Shown piece after piece: positions 28,819-38,936 of a stretch of 64,000 bases of DNA. The DNA is from Mycobacteriales bacterium. Lineage in GTDB: Bacteria > Actinomycetota > Actinomycetes > Mycobacteriales > SCTD01. The position numbers and the translations under genes were made by a program. How positions within the stretch are numbered: the first letter of the stretch is position 1; the number at the start of each line of letters is the position of its first letter. The DNA lies in contig JAUJOY010000002.1 of the NCBI GenBank assembly GCA_030447385.1, positions 308,224-372,223 on the forward strand, in the 5' to 3' direction. A model generated the notes under the pieces. It had not been told where the DNA came from, ran no database searches, and was given only the letters and a program-made list of their open reading frames with translations.

Positions 28819-29280
28819 GTGCCGCTCTCCGAGCACGAGCAGCGCTTGCTCGACCAGATCGAGCGCGCCCTCTACCAGGAGGACCCCAAGTTCGCCTCCA
28901 CGGTGCGGGCCACCGATCTGCGCACCCACATGCGCCGCCGGCTCCGCCGGGCCGCGCTGGTGCTGGCACTGGGCTTCCTCCTCCTGCTGACCGGCGTCGT
29001 GATCAGCAAGGCGGCCATCGGTATCGCCGGGTTCGTCGTCATGGTCGGCGCGCTGCTGCTGGCCATGAGCAGCTGGAAGCGCCTCGGCCAGCCAGGGAGC
29101 GGTAGCGGCGCTGGCACTCCCGGAGTGCACGTCGCGGGCGGATCCTCCCGTCGGGTGGAGCGGCCCACGCGCACCAGGTCCAAGCCGTCCGCCGCCGGCG
29201 CGTCGGGCGGATCGTTCATGGACAAGCTCGAGCAGCGGTGGAAGCGCCGCTGGGAGGAACGCGGCCGAGAAGGCCGCTGA
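28819..29280 (+). CDS. DUF3040-type membrane protein
   Basis: MPLSEHEQRLLDQIERALYQEDPKFA with two following hydrophobic segments. Confidence 0.85.
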   Translation: MPLSEHEQRLLDQIERALYQEDPKFASTVRATDLRTHMRRRLRRAALVLALGFLLLLTGVVISKAAIGIAGFVVMVGALLLAMSSWKRLGQPGSGSGAGTPGVHVAGGSSRRVERPTRTRSKPSAAGASGGSFMDKLEQRWKRRWEERGREGR

Positions 29281-29454
29281 CCCCACCCGCCCCGTCAAGG
29301 GGGGCCCTCAGCACCCGGTCGACCCGGGGGGTGTGCAGGTGCTGGCAGCCTCAGCGGCCTGCCCGGTGACCTCCACCGACCGGCCCGTCCAGCGCTGCCC
29401 ACGGCCATCTGCCCGAGCCGTGCTCCACCGTCCGGCGGCAGGCCGGCCCCACCG

Positions 29455-31839
29455 TCAGCTGACGCGGGAGGCGGCCGTACGCGGGTGACGCAGCCGCCGG
29501 CGACCCCTGGTCAGTGCCTGGTCCAGCCGGTCGAGCGCGTCCGCGATCGCCGTGCCCGTGCTGCTGGCCGCCCAGCGCAGGGCCGAAGGCGGCAGGAGCC
29601 GGGCCCGCCAGCGGGTGCTCCCGCCGCGCGAGCGCAGTAGCGCCGAGCGGACCGCGGCGACGTCCCGCCGAAGAGCAGCCCCGTCCGCCTGGGCCGCCGC
29701 GGCCCCGCGAGGCTGCACCGGCGCGTACCTCGCCCGCTCAGCGGCCGTGGCCAGGCGCTGCAACGCCTCCTGCGGTGCCTCGGGGAGGCGGAAGGACGAC
29801 GCCAGGTGCGCGGCCGCGACCCGCGGGGAGTCGGCCGGCCGCCAGCGGTGGCCCACGTCGGCGGCGTCATCGGACAGGACGCGCCAGGCGGTGATCGGAT
29901 CCGCGGAGCGCCAGCGGGAGCGCCGGCGGGCGCCGGACAGCAGGGCGGGGGCGGCCCCGACCAGCACAGCGGCAGCCAGTCCGAGCAGCACAGCCGGCGA
30001 CGTCCCCTCGTCGGCCGTACCCCCGGCGGCGCCGATCTGGTCGTCCTCGACCTGCTCGTCGACGCCCGGATCCTGCCCGGTGGGGGTGCTGGGCGCGGTG
30101 GACGGCGTGGCGGTGGGGGTGGCGGAGGCTTCGGAGCCGTCGTCGGCCGTCTCGTCGCTCGGCGTCGAGTAGCCGGGCGTGCGTACCTCGCCCTCACGGG
30201 GCGTCGGCTCGAAGCGGACCCAGCCCGCGCCGGCGAACCACACCTCCGGCCAGGCGTGCGCGTCGTCCGTCGTCACCTCGTAGCGGCCGTCGCCGAGCGG
30301 CTGGCCCGGGACGAAGCCCACCGCCACCCGAGCGGGGATGCCGAGGAAGCGCACCATCGCGGCCATCGCCGACGCGTACTGCTCGCAGAAACCGACGCGA
30401 CCGCGCAGGAAGTTCTCCAGCGCGTCCGGTGCGTTCATCCCCGGAGCGGAGGCGCCCTCGTCGTAGCGGAAGCCGTTGGCCGGATTGCGGAACAGCGCCT
30501 GCAGCGCCACCACCCGGTCGAAGTCGCTGAGCTGTCCGGCGGTCGTGCGGGCGACGAGCTGCCGGACGTAGTCCGACACCACCGGCGGACGGGCGTAGCT
30601 CTCCCGGATGCGCTCGGGCAGGCCGGAGGCGGCGCGCAGCAGCTCGGGGGTCGGCTCGAGCGGCGAGGCGTCGACGACGTACGGGCTGTCCAGGTCGCTG
30701 ACCTTCCTGCGGGTGGAGAAGACGGTCTCGGCCTCGGTGTCCCAGATCCAGGGGCCTTCGACGTCGACGTCCGTGGGCGGGAACGAGACCGGCAGCCAGG
30801 GACCGTCCAGCCGCGGCGAGACCTCGATCTCGGTGCGTACGCGGCGCAGCGCCGTGCTCGTCTGACCCTCCGCGGCCGGGATGCCCTTCTGCACCCCGTC
30901 GTCCTCGAGGTCGCCCGACAGCTCCGAGGACGACCACCCGGTCGCCGGGTCGAAGCGGTCGAGGGTGGTCAGCCGCAGGTAGTCCGGAGCGTCGGTCCGA
31001 TAGGTGAGCAGCGTCTTCGGCTCCGGCAGCTGCAGCTGGCCGGCCAGCCGGGTGATGGGGTTGTAGGTCGTGGTGCTCCGGGCCCCGCCCCGCTCCGTCC
31101 CGTTCCCGGATCCGCCGCCGAGCAGGCGGCCGTCCATGCCGGGGACGAGGACGGGCACGACCACCGCCACCCCCAGTGCCGCAGCGCCGATGCGCCGCCC
31201 GACCCGGCCAAGGCTCGGGTCGCTCGACGCGCTGCGCTGCGCCGCCGCCGTCAGCGGCGGGCCCCAGCGCGAGACCTTGTCCCGGCCGTCGGCGAGCAGC
31301 AGCCCCAGCCACCCCGCGGCGGCCAGCACGAAGGGCAGCCACCCCGTGCCGGCCGGGAGGACCGCGCTCGGGACGGCGAACAGCAGCAGCAGGGGCAGGC
31401 CTGCGACGCTGGCCCGGCGCAGGACCACCGCGATCGTGTCGACCAGCACGGCGATGGCGCCGGCGCCGAGCACCGCGAGCAGGACCAGGCCGGGCCGGGT
31501 CGGCACCGGAGGTCCGAGCTCCTCGACGTCCAGCAGGCCGTCGTCGAGGATGCTGCGCAGCGCCGTCAGGGTGTCCCGCCAGGGCAGCGCCCCGTAGTGC
31601 AGCGTCGAGGGCGCGAACACGACCACGACGTACGCCGCGAGCCCGACGAAGCCGGCGAGTGGCTGCAGGACGCGGGGCAGGTGGACCGCACGCGCGAGCG
31701 CCGCCGACCCGGCGACGACGGCGATGGCGCCGAGGACCCGCAGCAGCCAGCCGAGGTCGGCGTAGAGCGGGGTGAGCGCGCTCGCCGCCAGGGCCACAGC
31801 CAGCGCGGCGGTGATCGTCAGGCGGTTCGGGGTGCTCAC
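29455..31839 (-). CDS. Transglutaminase-like membrane protein (TgpA/DUF3488 type)
   Basis: Multiple N-terminal TM segments; GRVGFCEQYASAMAAMVRFLGIPARVAVGFVPG ... TTDDAHAWPEVWF catalytic core. Confidence 0.9.
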   Translation of the reverse strand: MSTPNRLTITAALAVALAASALTPLYADLGWLLRVLGAIAVVAGSAALARAVHLPRVLQPLAGFVGLAAYVVVVFAPSTLHYGALPWRDTLTALRSILDDGLLDVEELGPPVPTRPGLVLLAVLGAGAIAVLVDTIAVVLRRASVAGLPLLLLFAVPSAVLPAGTGWLPFVLAAAGWLGLLLADGRDKVSRWGPPLTAAAQRSASSDPSLGRVGRRIGAAALGVAVVVPVLVPGMDGRLLGGGSGNGTERGGARSTTTYNPITRLAGQLQLPEPKTLLTYRTDAPDYLRLTTLDRFDPATGWSSSELSGDLEDDGVQKGIPAAEGQTSTALRRVRTEIEVSPRLDGPWLPVSFPPTDVDVEGPWIWDTEAETVFSTRRKVSDLDSPYVVDASPLEPTPELLRAASGLPERIRESYARPPVVSDYVRQLVARTTAGQLSDFDRVVALQALFRNPANGFRYDEGASAPGMNAPDALENFLRGRVGFCEQYASAMAAMVRFLGIPARVAVGFVPGQPLGDGRYEVTTDDAHAWPEVWFAGAGWVRFEPTPREGEVRTPGYSTPSDETADDGSEASATPTATPSTAPSTPTGQDPGVDEQVEDDQIGAAGGTADEGTSPAVLLGLAAAVLVGAAPALLSGARRRSRWRSADPITAWRVLSDDAADVGHRWRPADSPRVAAAHLASSFRLPEAPQEALQRLATAAERARYAPVQPRGAAAAQADGAALRRDVAAVRSALLRSRGGSTRWRARLLPPSALRWAASSTGTAIADALDRLDQALTRGRRRLRHPRTAASRVS

Positions 31840-33176
31840 GATGCCGCCGGCTCCGGCCGCGGGGCCGGGTCCGGGCTGTAGCCGCCCAGCCGGGCGCGTG
31901 CGGTGGGCCCGGCTGCCTGGGCCCAGAGCGAGGCGAGGCCCGTGCCGTGCGACGCCGCAAGCACGCGCCAGCCGCTCGCCGCGAGCAGTGCCGTCGCCGA
32001 GGCGTGACCCCCCGCCGCGTCCTGCGCGCCCGACCGCGACGGGGCCCACGTCTCGGTGTCGAGCACCACCGCGACGCCCACGGAGGACCCGGTACGCAGC
32101 CGCGCGAGCCGCTCGGCCGTGCGCAGGTCCAGGGCGCCCACGACCGCCACCAGCACGCCGCCCAGGCCTCCTCGTTGCAGCCGCTCGACCGCGTCGCCCA
32201 GGCTGGCCGCCCGGCTGGTGCCGACTCCCGACAGCACGTCCAGCAGGAGCCCCTCGGTCAGCGGGACCGCCGGGGGTGACAGGAACTCGCCGTTCTCGCG
32301 CAGCAGCGACAGGGCGAACCCCGAGCGGGCGAGGGCGACGCCGATGCTCGCGACCGCGCTGACGGCCCACTCGAACGACGACCCGGGACCCGTCCCCCGG
32401 TGAGCTGCGTCGCGGCCGTCGAGCAGCAGGGTGGCCCGGCTCTGGAAGGGCTGCTCCTCGCGGCGCACCATCAGCTCGCCGACCCGGGCCGTGGAGCGCC
32501 AGTGGACCCGGCGCAGGTCGTCGCCGTGGCGGTACTCCCGGGTCGCCGCGTCATCGGTCCCGCTGCTGGCGATCGAGCGCGCCGCCGCGTCCCCGCCGCC
32601 GGCCCAGTCGCCCCCGAGGCGTACGGCCGGCAGGCGGCTCACGACGGGCGTGACCGTGAGCTCGCTGGTGGCGGCGAACGACCGGCTCAGCTCGCACAGC
32701 CCGAACGGGTCGGTCAGGCGGACCGACAGCGGCCCGATCCGGAACCGCCCCCGCAGCTCGGAGCGGACCGGGTAGGTCACCTCGCGTACGCCCTGCGGCT
32801 CGACCTTGTCCAGCACGAAGCGTGGGCGACCGCCGAGGACGTAGGGCAGGACGTCCTCCATCAGCAGCACCCCCGTGGGGAGCCGCGAGACGTTGTCGAG
32901 GTGCAGGCGCACCGTCGACGTCGAGCCCGCCTCCACCCTCGGCGGGTCCAGCCTGCGCTCGCACGAGAGCCGGTAGCGGGTACGCGCGACGATCGCCACT
33001 GCGGCCAGCGGCAGGGTGAGCAGGAAGACCGCCACCCGCAGCAGGTCGCGCTGGCCGAGCACGAGGGAGCAGGCGGCCAGGGAGACGCCGGCCGCGAACA
33101 GGCAGCGGCCGCGGGTCGTCAGGCCCGAGAGCGCGGCACGCCAGCTCCCGCGCCGGCTGGTGCTCACGCTGCTCAT
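31836..33176 (-). CDS. DUF58 domain protein
   Basis: REYRHGDDLRRVHWRSTARVGELMVRREEQP; two N-terminal TM segments. Confidence 0.88.
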   Translation of the reverse strand: MSSVSTSRRGSWRAALSGLTTRGRCLFAAGVSLAACSLVLGQRDLLRVAVFLLTLPLAAVAIVARTRYRLSCERRLDPPRVEAGSTSTVRLHLDNVSRLPTGVLLMEDVLPYVLGGRPRFVLDKVEPQGVREVTYPVRSELRGRFRIGPLSVRLTDPFGLCELSRSFAATSELTVTPVVSRLPAVRLGGDWAGGGDAAARSIASSGTDDAATREYRHGDDLRRVHWRSTARVGELMVRREEQPFQSRATLLLDGRDAAHRGTGPGSSFEWAVSAVASIGVALARSGFALSLLRENGEFLSPPAVPLTEGLLLDVLSGVGTSRAASLGDAVERLQRGGLGGVLVAVVGALDLRTAERLARLRTGSSVGVAVVLDTETWAPSRSGAQDAAGGHASATALLAASGWRVLAASHGTGLASLWAQAAGPTARARLGGYSPDPAPRPEPAAS

Positions 33177-33212
33177 GGGTTGCTGCTCATCACAGGGGCT
33201 CGCCGGCCGCAC

Positions 33213-34229
33213 TCATCGGCGGCGTCCGGCCGCCACCGCCCCGGACGCCCGCAGGGGGGTGCGCTCGACCAGCCCGGCGACCACGTCCTCCGCAGTGCGG
33301 CGGGACACCGAGGTCTCGGCGGTCGGCAGCAGCCGGTGGGCCAGCACCGAGACGGCCAGGCCCTGCACGTCGTCGGGCAGGACGTAGCTGCGGCCGTCGA
33401 GGGCCGCGCTCGCGCGCGCTGCCCGCACCAGCTGCAGGCCGGCCCGCGGGGAGGCGCCGAGACGCAGCTCCGGGGCGTGCCGGGTGGCGCTGAGCAGGTC
33501 CACGACGTACTGGTTGACCTCGCTGGAGACGTGGATGCTGCGCACCACCTCGATCAGCTTGCGCACCTCCAGCGCGTCCGCGACCGGTTCCAGGTCGTGG
33601 ATGGGCTCACCTGACCCGTGTGACTCCAGCATCGCCAGCTCCGCCGAGGCAGACGGGTATCCCATGGACACCCGGGCGGTGAAGCGGTCGCGCTGCGCCT
33701 CGGGCAGGGGATAGGTGCCTTCCATCTCGATCGGGTTCTGCGTGGCGATCACCATGAAGGGCGTCTCGAGCAGGTAGGTGACCCCGTCGACCGAGACCTG
33801 CCGCTCCTCCATGGCCTCGAGCAGCGCGGACTGCGTCTTGGGGCTCGCCCGGTTGATCTCGTCGCCGACGACGAGGTTGGCGAAGACCGCTCCGGGCTTG
33901 AACTCGAACTCCCGCGACTCCTGGTCGAAGATCGACACCCCGGTGACGTCGCTCGGGAGCAGGTCCGGGGTGAACTGGATGCGGCGCACCGAGCAGTCCA
34001 GGGACCGGGCCAGCGACTTGGCCAGCATGGTCTTGCCGACACCGGGGACGTCCTCGATGAGCAGGTGCCCTTCGGCGAGGAGCACGACCAGGGCCAGCCG
34101 GACGACCTCGGGCTTGCCCTCGATGACCTGCTCGACGTTGCGGCGGATGCGGCCGGCGCACTCCTGCAGGCCGCCCAGCGCCGCCTCGCCCAGCACCCCA
34201 CCCGCAGGGCTGGCGTTCAGACGTTCCAC
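33213..34229 (-). CDS. MoxR-type AAA+ ATPase
   Basis: [73 protein letters not shown] start at [10 protein letters not shown]. Confidence 0.92.
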   Translation of the reverse strand: MERLNASPAGGVLGEAALGGLQECAGRIRRNVEQVIEGKPEVVRLALVVLLAEGHLLIEDVPGVGKTMLAKSLARSLDCSVRRIQFTPDLLPSDVTGVSIFDQESREFEFKPGAVFANLVVGDEINRASPKTQSALLEAMEERQVSVDGVTYLLETPFMVIATQNPIEMEGTYPLPEAQRDRFTARVSMGYPSASAELAMLESHGSGEPIHDLEPVADALEVRKLIEVVRSIHVSSEVNQYVVDLLSATRHAPELRLGASPRAGLQLVRAARASAALDGRSYVLPDDVQGLAVSVLAHRLLPTAETSVSRRTAEDVVAGLVERTPLRASGAVAAGRRR

Positions 34230-34460
34230 CTGGTCCTCCAGAGCCGGGACGGCGTGCTCCCTGTCAAGTCTGACATCCGGTTTCGGGCGCCGCGACAGAA
34301 GGACAGCGGCGAAGCGGAGCGCTGGACCTGTCCCGGGTCCGACGAGCGGACGGCGCAGCCGGTTCCCGCAGGATGGTGCACAGCAGCGGCCCCACTTCAC
34401 CCCACAGGCTCTGACCTGCGGAGCCACCGGGTTCTGGGCGTGCTGGGGGGCCAGATCTCG

Positions 34461-34501
34461 TTGACCGGGGAGGAAAGTGGGGTACGGTGGGAGAGCAGGG
34501 A
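34461..34501 (+). promoter_or_regulatory. mraZ promoter region with MraZ-type direct repeats
   Basis: TTGACC (34461) N16 TACGGT (34483); TGGG at 34478 and 34488 plus aGGG at 34497, approximately 10-nt period as in MraZ boxes. Confidence 0.65.
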
Positions 34502-34556
34502 GCGACGAGGGAGGTTCGGCCTCGCCCGCGGCTGCACCGAGCCAGAAGGAGGGGCT

Positions 34557-34973
34557 GTGTTCCTCGGCACCCACTCCCTGCGGCTCGACGAGAAGGGCCG
34601 GTTGATCCTGCCGGCCCGGTTCCGCGACCAGCTGGCGGGAGGCGTGGTGATCACCAAGGGCCAGGAGAACTGCCTGTTCGTCTACACCGCCGAGGCCTTC
34701 GCCGCCCGGGCCGGACAGCAGGCCGAGCCGACGACCAAGGCAGAGCGCGACTACCAGCGCATCCTGTTCGCGAGCGCCTTCGACGAGACACCGGACAAGA
34801 CCGGCCGGGTGACCGTCCCGCCGGCGCTTCGGGCCTACGCCGGGTTGACGCGCGACTGCGTGGTCATCGGCACCAACGGCCGGCTCGAGATCTGGGACAC
34901 CGCGACCTGGCGGGCCTACGAGGCCGCGCAGGAGCCCGCGTTCGCCGAGCGGGAGGGGGTGCCCGAGTCCTGA
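34557..34973 (+). CDS. mraZ: Transcriptional regulator MraZ
   Basis: [45 protein letters not shown] start. Confidence 0.94.
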   Translation: MFLGTHSLRLDEKGRLILPARFRDQLAGGVVITKGQENCLFVYTAEAFAARAGQQAEPTTKAERDYQRILFASAFDETPDKTGRVTVPPALRAYAGLTRDCVVIGTNGRLEIWDTATWRAYEAAQEPAFAEREGVPES

Positions 34974-35196
34974 CCTGCTGTGGGGCCTGACCGCACACGC
35001 GATCCCGGCCTGCCGCGAGGCCTCCTCCCGCCCCCCTCCTGGCGCACCTTCCCCGGTGCCAGGCGGGTGGCGGGCGGGGACCTGGCGGCAGGGCCTCCCG
35101 CTCCGGTCGCGCCACCTCACATGGGCACAGACTGCACGCCGCACATCCCGCCGGGTCCGCGAGCCCGGCGGGCCGCACCGGTCGAGAGGCACCACG

Positions 35197-35454
35197 ATGA
35201 CGCCCAGCGCGACCCCGCCCAGCGTGACTGCGCCCGACCCGGCTGCGCCCGACCCGGCTGCGCCAGGCCCGGCCTCCTCCGGGCGATCCGGGTCCCCGAC
35301 CCCGGCAGCCGACGGGGCCACCGCCACCGCGGGCAGGGCTTCCGGCAACCTGGGCGCGGAGCTGCGGGAGAGCCTGCTGCTGCTGCTGTTCGCGGCCGGC
35401 ACCACGCTCGGGCTCACCACGGCGGCGCAGGCGGCGCTGGCCGCGCTGGTCTGA
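35197..35454 (+). CDS. Small membrane protein (85 aa) between mraZ and rsmH
   Basis: [29 protein letters not shown]...[34 protein letters not shown] upstream; stop overlaps rsmH start (TGATG). Confidence 0.65.
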   Translation: MTPSATPPSVTAPDPAAPDPAAPGPASSGRSGSPTPAADGATATAGRASGNLGAELRESLLLLLFAAGTTLGLTTAAQAALAALV

Positions 35455-36413
35455 TGGAGGAGCCCCGGCCGGACCACGTCCCGGTCCTGCGCGAGCGGTG
35501 CGTCGCTCTGCTGGCCCCGGCGCTGAGCGCGCCCGGCGCCGTGGTCGTGGACTGCACCCTCGGGATGGGCGGGCACGCCGAGGCGCTGCTGGAGGCGGTT
35601 CCCGGATGCCGGCTGGTGGGGATCGACCGCGACTCCGAGGCGCTGCTGCGAAGCGGGAAGCGGCTCGCGCGCTACGAGGGCCGCACGTCCCTGGTCCACG
35701 CGGTGTACGACCGGCTGCCCCAGGTCCTGGCCGAGCTCGGGCTCGACTGCGTGCACGGCATCCTGTTCGACCTCGGGGTCAGCTCCCTGCAGCTGGACGA
35801 GGCAGCGCGGGGCTTCGCCTACGCGGTGAAGGCCCCGCTGGACATGCGGATGGACCCGACGCGGGGGACGACCGCCGCGGAGGTGGTCAACGACTACGAC
35901 GGCCGTTCCCTGGTCCGGATCCTGCGGGAGTACGGCGAGGAGCGGTTCGCGCCGCGGATCGCCGACGCCATCGTCCGCGCCCGTTCGCAGGCGCCGATCA
36001 CCGACACCGCGCGCCTGGCCGAGCTGGTCCGCAGCGCCATACCGGCAGCCACGCGACGAACCGGCGGCCACCCTGCGAAACGGACATTCCAGGCGCTCCG
36101 GATAGAAGTCAACGACGAACTCGGCGTGTTGCGCGCCGCTATCCCGGCTGCACTCGACAGCCTGTGCGTGGGCGGCCGGCTGGTCGTCCTGTCCTACCAG
36201 TCGCTCGAGGACAAGATCGTGAAGTCCGTGCTCGTCGCCCGCTCCACCTCGCCTGTCCCGGTGGACCTCCCGTTCGTGCCCGAGGGGGCGGTCGCGGAGC
36301 TCCGGCTGCTCCTGCCGGGAGCCCAGAAGGCCTCTGCAGGCGAAATCGCCGCGAACCCGCGGGCCGCCTCCGTGCGGCTGCGCGCGGTCGAGAAGGTCCG
36401 GGTGGCCGCATGA
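35454..36413 (+). CDS. rsmH: 16S rRNA (cytosine-N4)-methyltransferase
   Basis: [54 protein letters not shown]. Confidence 0.94.
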   Translation: MEEPRPDHVPVLRERCVALLAPALSAPGAVVVDCTLGMGGHAEALLEAVPGCRLVGIDRDSEALLRSGKRLARYEGRTSLVHAVYDRLPQVLAELGLDCVHGILFDLGVSSLQLDEAARGFAYAVKAPLDMRMDPTRGTTAAEVVNDYDGRSLVRILREYGEERFAPRIADAIVRARSQAPITDTARLAELVRSAIPAATRRTGGHPAKRTFQALRIEVNDELGVLRAAIPAALDSLCVGGRLVVLSYQSLEDKIVKSVLVARSTSPVPVDLPFVPEGAVAELRLLLPGAQKASAGEIAANPRAASVRLRAVEKVRVAA

Positions 36414-36862
36414 GCGCCGCGGTGGACGTGCTCAGCCCGGCTCCGGCCCCGCCCCGCCGCAGGAAGGACGCGGCGGGCCCGCCGCGATGGCGGGCGCCCC
36501 TCGCGCTGGTTCCGCTCGAGAGCGACAGCTCGGGGCGCGCGCCGTTTCTCGCCGCGGTGGTCTCGCTGCTGGTGGGCGGGCTGCTCGGCCTGCTGGTGCT
36601 CAACACCGTGCTGGCGAGGGATGCCTTCGCGTTGCACAGCCTCAAGGTCGAGGACCGCGTGCTGACCGACCGGGAGCAGGGGCTGCAGCGCGAGGTGGAG
36701 GCGCTGCGCTCGCCGCAGAGCCTGGCCGCGCGGGCCACGCAGATGGGCATGATCTCGGCCGGTCCGCCGGCGTTCCTGCGCCTGGCCGACGGCACCGTGC
36801 TCGGCACGCCCGTCGCCGGTGGCGAGCCCATCCCCGCTGTTCCCCGGGTCCGCAAGCGGTGA
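36410..36862 (+). CDS. ftsL: Cell division protein FtsL-like
   Basis: Single TM segment with coiled coil; position between rsmH and ftsI; ATGA overlap. Confidence 0.78.
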   Translation: MSAAVDVLSPAPAPPRRRKDAAGPPRWRAPLALVPLESDSSGRAPFLAAVVSLLVGGLLGLLVLNTVLARDAFALHSLKVEDRVLTDREQGLQREVEALRSPQSLAARATQMGMISAGPPAFLRLADGTVLGTPVAGGEPIPAVPRVRKR

Positions 36863-38922
36863 CCCCTCCGCAGCAGCCGCCCGCGCGTACGGCGTCCGCC
36901 CGGCCCTCCTCGCGCCCAGCTGTGCGCGGGGAGGGGAGCGCGCGGGCGTCGTCGCGTCGCGGTACGCCCGCCCAGCCCTCCGGACGGCAGCCGGCGGGCC
37001 GCCCGCTCCCCTCCCGGGCGTCCGCGCCACCCCCGTCCCGGTCGAGCACGCGTGGGCTCTCGGGTCGTCCGGCGCCGTCGGCCCCGACCCGCCGCACCTC
37101 GGTCCGCAGCCCCGCCTCTCCGGCGCCTCTCGACCCCTTCCGCCACTCGGGGCGGCGGGTGCGGGGCGGCCTGCTCGTCGTGCTCGTCCTGCTCTCCCTC
37201 ATCGGCGGCCGGCTCGTCTGGCTGCAGGGCTTCCAGGCCGACGCCTACGCCGCGGAGGCGGTCGAGCAGCGCCTGAGCACCAAGACGCTCACCGCGCCGC
37301 GAGGCACGGTGAGCGACCGCTCGGGCCAGTCCCTGGCGCTGTCCGTGGACGCGCGGGCGGTCTTCGGGGAGCCGCGGATCATCGCGAAGGCCACCTGCGG
37401 TCCGGACAGGCGCGCGAAGCCGTGCGACCCCGCCTCCATCGCGGCGGCGGTCGCCCCGGTCCTCGGCCTGCCGGTCGCGGAGATCTCGGAGAAGCTCGGC
37501 CGGCCAGGACCGGACGGGGCCTGCGACAAGGCCACCCCGCTGGGCTGCACCGGCTTCGTCTACCTCGCCCGAGGCCTGGACCCGGAGATCTCGAACCGGA
37601 TCCGCGAGCTCAACCTCGTCGGCGTCGGCACCATCGCCGAGCCCCGGCGGGTGCATCCCGGGCAGGACCTCGCGGCCAACGTCGTCGGCTTCACCACCGT
37701 GGAGGGCAAGGGAGCCGCCGGCATCGAGCTGCAGCTCGACGAGGTGCTGAGCGGCACCGACGGCAGGACGACGGCCCAGGTCGACGGGGCCGGGCGCATC
37801 ATCCCGACCGGAGCCACCCAGAAGGTGGAGCCGCGGCCCGGCCGCGACGTGCAGCTCACCTTGGACCGGGACCTGCAGTGGTACGCGCAGAAGGCCCTGT
37901 CCGACACCCTCGCCTCCGCCGACGCCGAGAGCGGCAGCGCGACGGTCCTCGACGTGCAGACCGGCGAGATCCTGGCCCTGGCCTCCGTGCCGACCTTCAA
38001 CGCCGACGACCCGGGCGCCGCCGATGCGGCGCTGCGCGGCAACCGGGCCATCAGCGACGTGTTCGAGCCGGGCAGCATCGGCAAGGTGGTCGCGGCGGCT
38101 GCGGCGCTCGAGTCGGGCGTGCTCACCCCCGACAGCGTGCTGTCGGTCCCGGACAACATCCAGATCTCCAACAAGCGCTTCAGCGACTCGCACTCCCACC
38201 CGGTGGAGCGGATGACCTTCACCGGCGTCCTGGTGGAGTCGAGCAACGTCGGGACGATCATGGCGGCCCAGAAGGCCGGCGGCCCCAAGCTGTTCGAGAT
38301 GCTGCAGCGCTTCGGCATCGGGCAGCGGACCGGGCTCGGGCTGCCGGGGGAGAGCCCGGGCATCCTGCGTGACCAGAAGGTATGGGCCGGCACCGACTAC
38401 GGCACGCACCCGATCGGCCAGGGCTACTCCGTCAACGGCGTGCAGATGGCGTCGGTCTACGCGTCGGTCGCCAACGACGGCGTACGGGTCACCCCGACGA
38501 TCCTCAAGGCGACCACCGACGCCACCGGCACGGTGGTCCCCGCGCCGCCGCCCCCGAGGACCCGAGTGCTCTCACCGGAGGTCGCCGGCCAGCTGCGGGG
38601 CATGCTCGAGGGCGTGACGAACGACGGCGGCACTGCGGTCACCGCGGCCATCCCCGGCTACCGCGTGGCGGGCAAGACCGGCACCGCCCAGCGCGTGGTG
38701 GACGGCCGCTACGACGGCAGCTACACCGCCAGCTTCGTCGGCTTCGCCCCCGCCGACGCGCCTCGGCTCGCGATCTCGGTGTCCATCCAAGCGCCGAAGA
38801 ACGGCTACTACGGCGGGGCCGTGGCCGGTCCGGTCTTCCGCGACATCATGAGCTTCGCCCTGCGCAGCATGCGCATCCCACCGACAGGCGCAGCGAGCCC
38901 GCTGCTGCGTCTGCGGGGCTAG
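36859..38922 (+). CDS. ftsI: Division transpeptidase (penicillin-binding protein)
   Basis: FEPGSIGKVV (SxxK), ESSNVGT (SxN), VAGKTGTAQ (KTG); N-terminal TM segment. Confidence 0.93.
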   Translation: MTPPQQPPARTASARPSSRPAVRGEGSARASSRRGTPAQPSGRQPAGRPLPSRASAPPPSRSSTRGLSGRPAPSAPTRRTSVRSPASPAPLDPFRHSGRRVRGGLLVVLVLLSLIGGRLVWLQGFQADAYAAEAVEQRLSTKTLTAPRGTVSDRSGQSLALSVDARAVFGEPRIIAKATCGPDRRAKPCDPASIAAAVAPVLGLPVAEISEKLGRPGPDGACDKATPLGCTGFVYLARGLDPEISNRIRELNLVGVGTIAEPRRVHPGQDLAANVVGFTTVEGKGAAGIELQLDEVLSGTDGRTTAQVDGAGRIIPTGATQKVEPRPGRDVQLTLDRDLQWYAQKALSDTLASADAESGSATVLDVQTGEILALASVPTFNADDPGAADAALRGNRAISDVFEPGSIGKVVAAAAALESGVLTPDSVLSVPDNIQISNKRFSDSHSHPVERMTFTGVLVESSNVGTIMAAQKAGGPKLFEMLQRFGIGQRTGLGLPGESPGILRDQKVWAGTDYGTHPIGQGYSVNGVQMASVYASVANDGVRVTPTILKATTDATGTVVPAPPPPRTRVLSPEVAGQLRGMLEGVTNDGGTAVTAAIPGYRVAGKTGTAQRVVDGRYDGSYTASFVGFAPADAPRLAISVSIQAPKNGYYGGAVAGPVFRDIMSFALRSMRIPPTGAASPLLRLRG

Positions 38923-38936
38923 CGACGCGACCCTCC

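Noticed and set aside
29281-29454. Terminator hairpin between DUF3040 and the TgpA-like gene
   Set aside because: GC-rich complementarity is present but no clear stem plus U-tract; not distinguishable from background at this GC content.
33213-33250. Possible mobile element boundaries or transposase near operon junctions
   Set aside because: No transposase, integrase or terminal inverted repeats recognised anywhere in the window.
34230-36071. N-terminal extension of the MoxR ORF on the minus strand
   Set aside because: Would run antisense through mraZ and rsmH; MoxR homology begins at [10 protein letters not shown] (34229).
36139-38409. 756-aa minus-strand ORF
   Set aside because: Antisense to ftsL/ftsI; no recognisable motifs.
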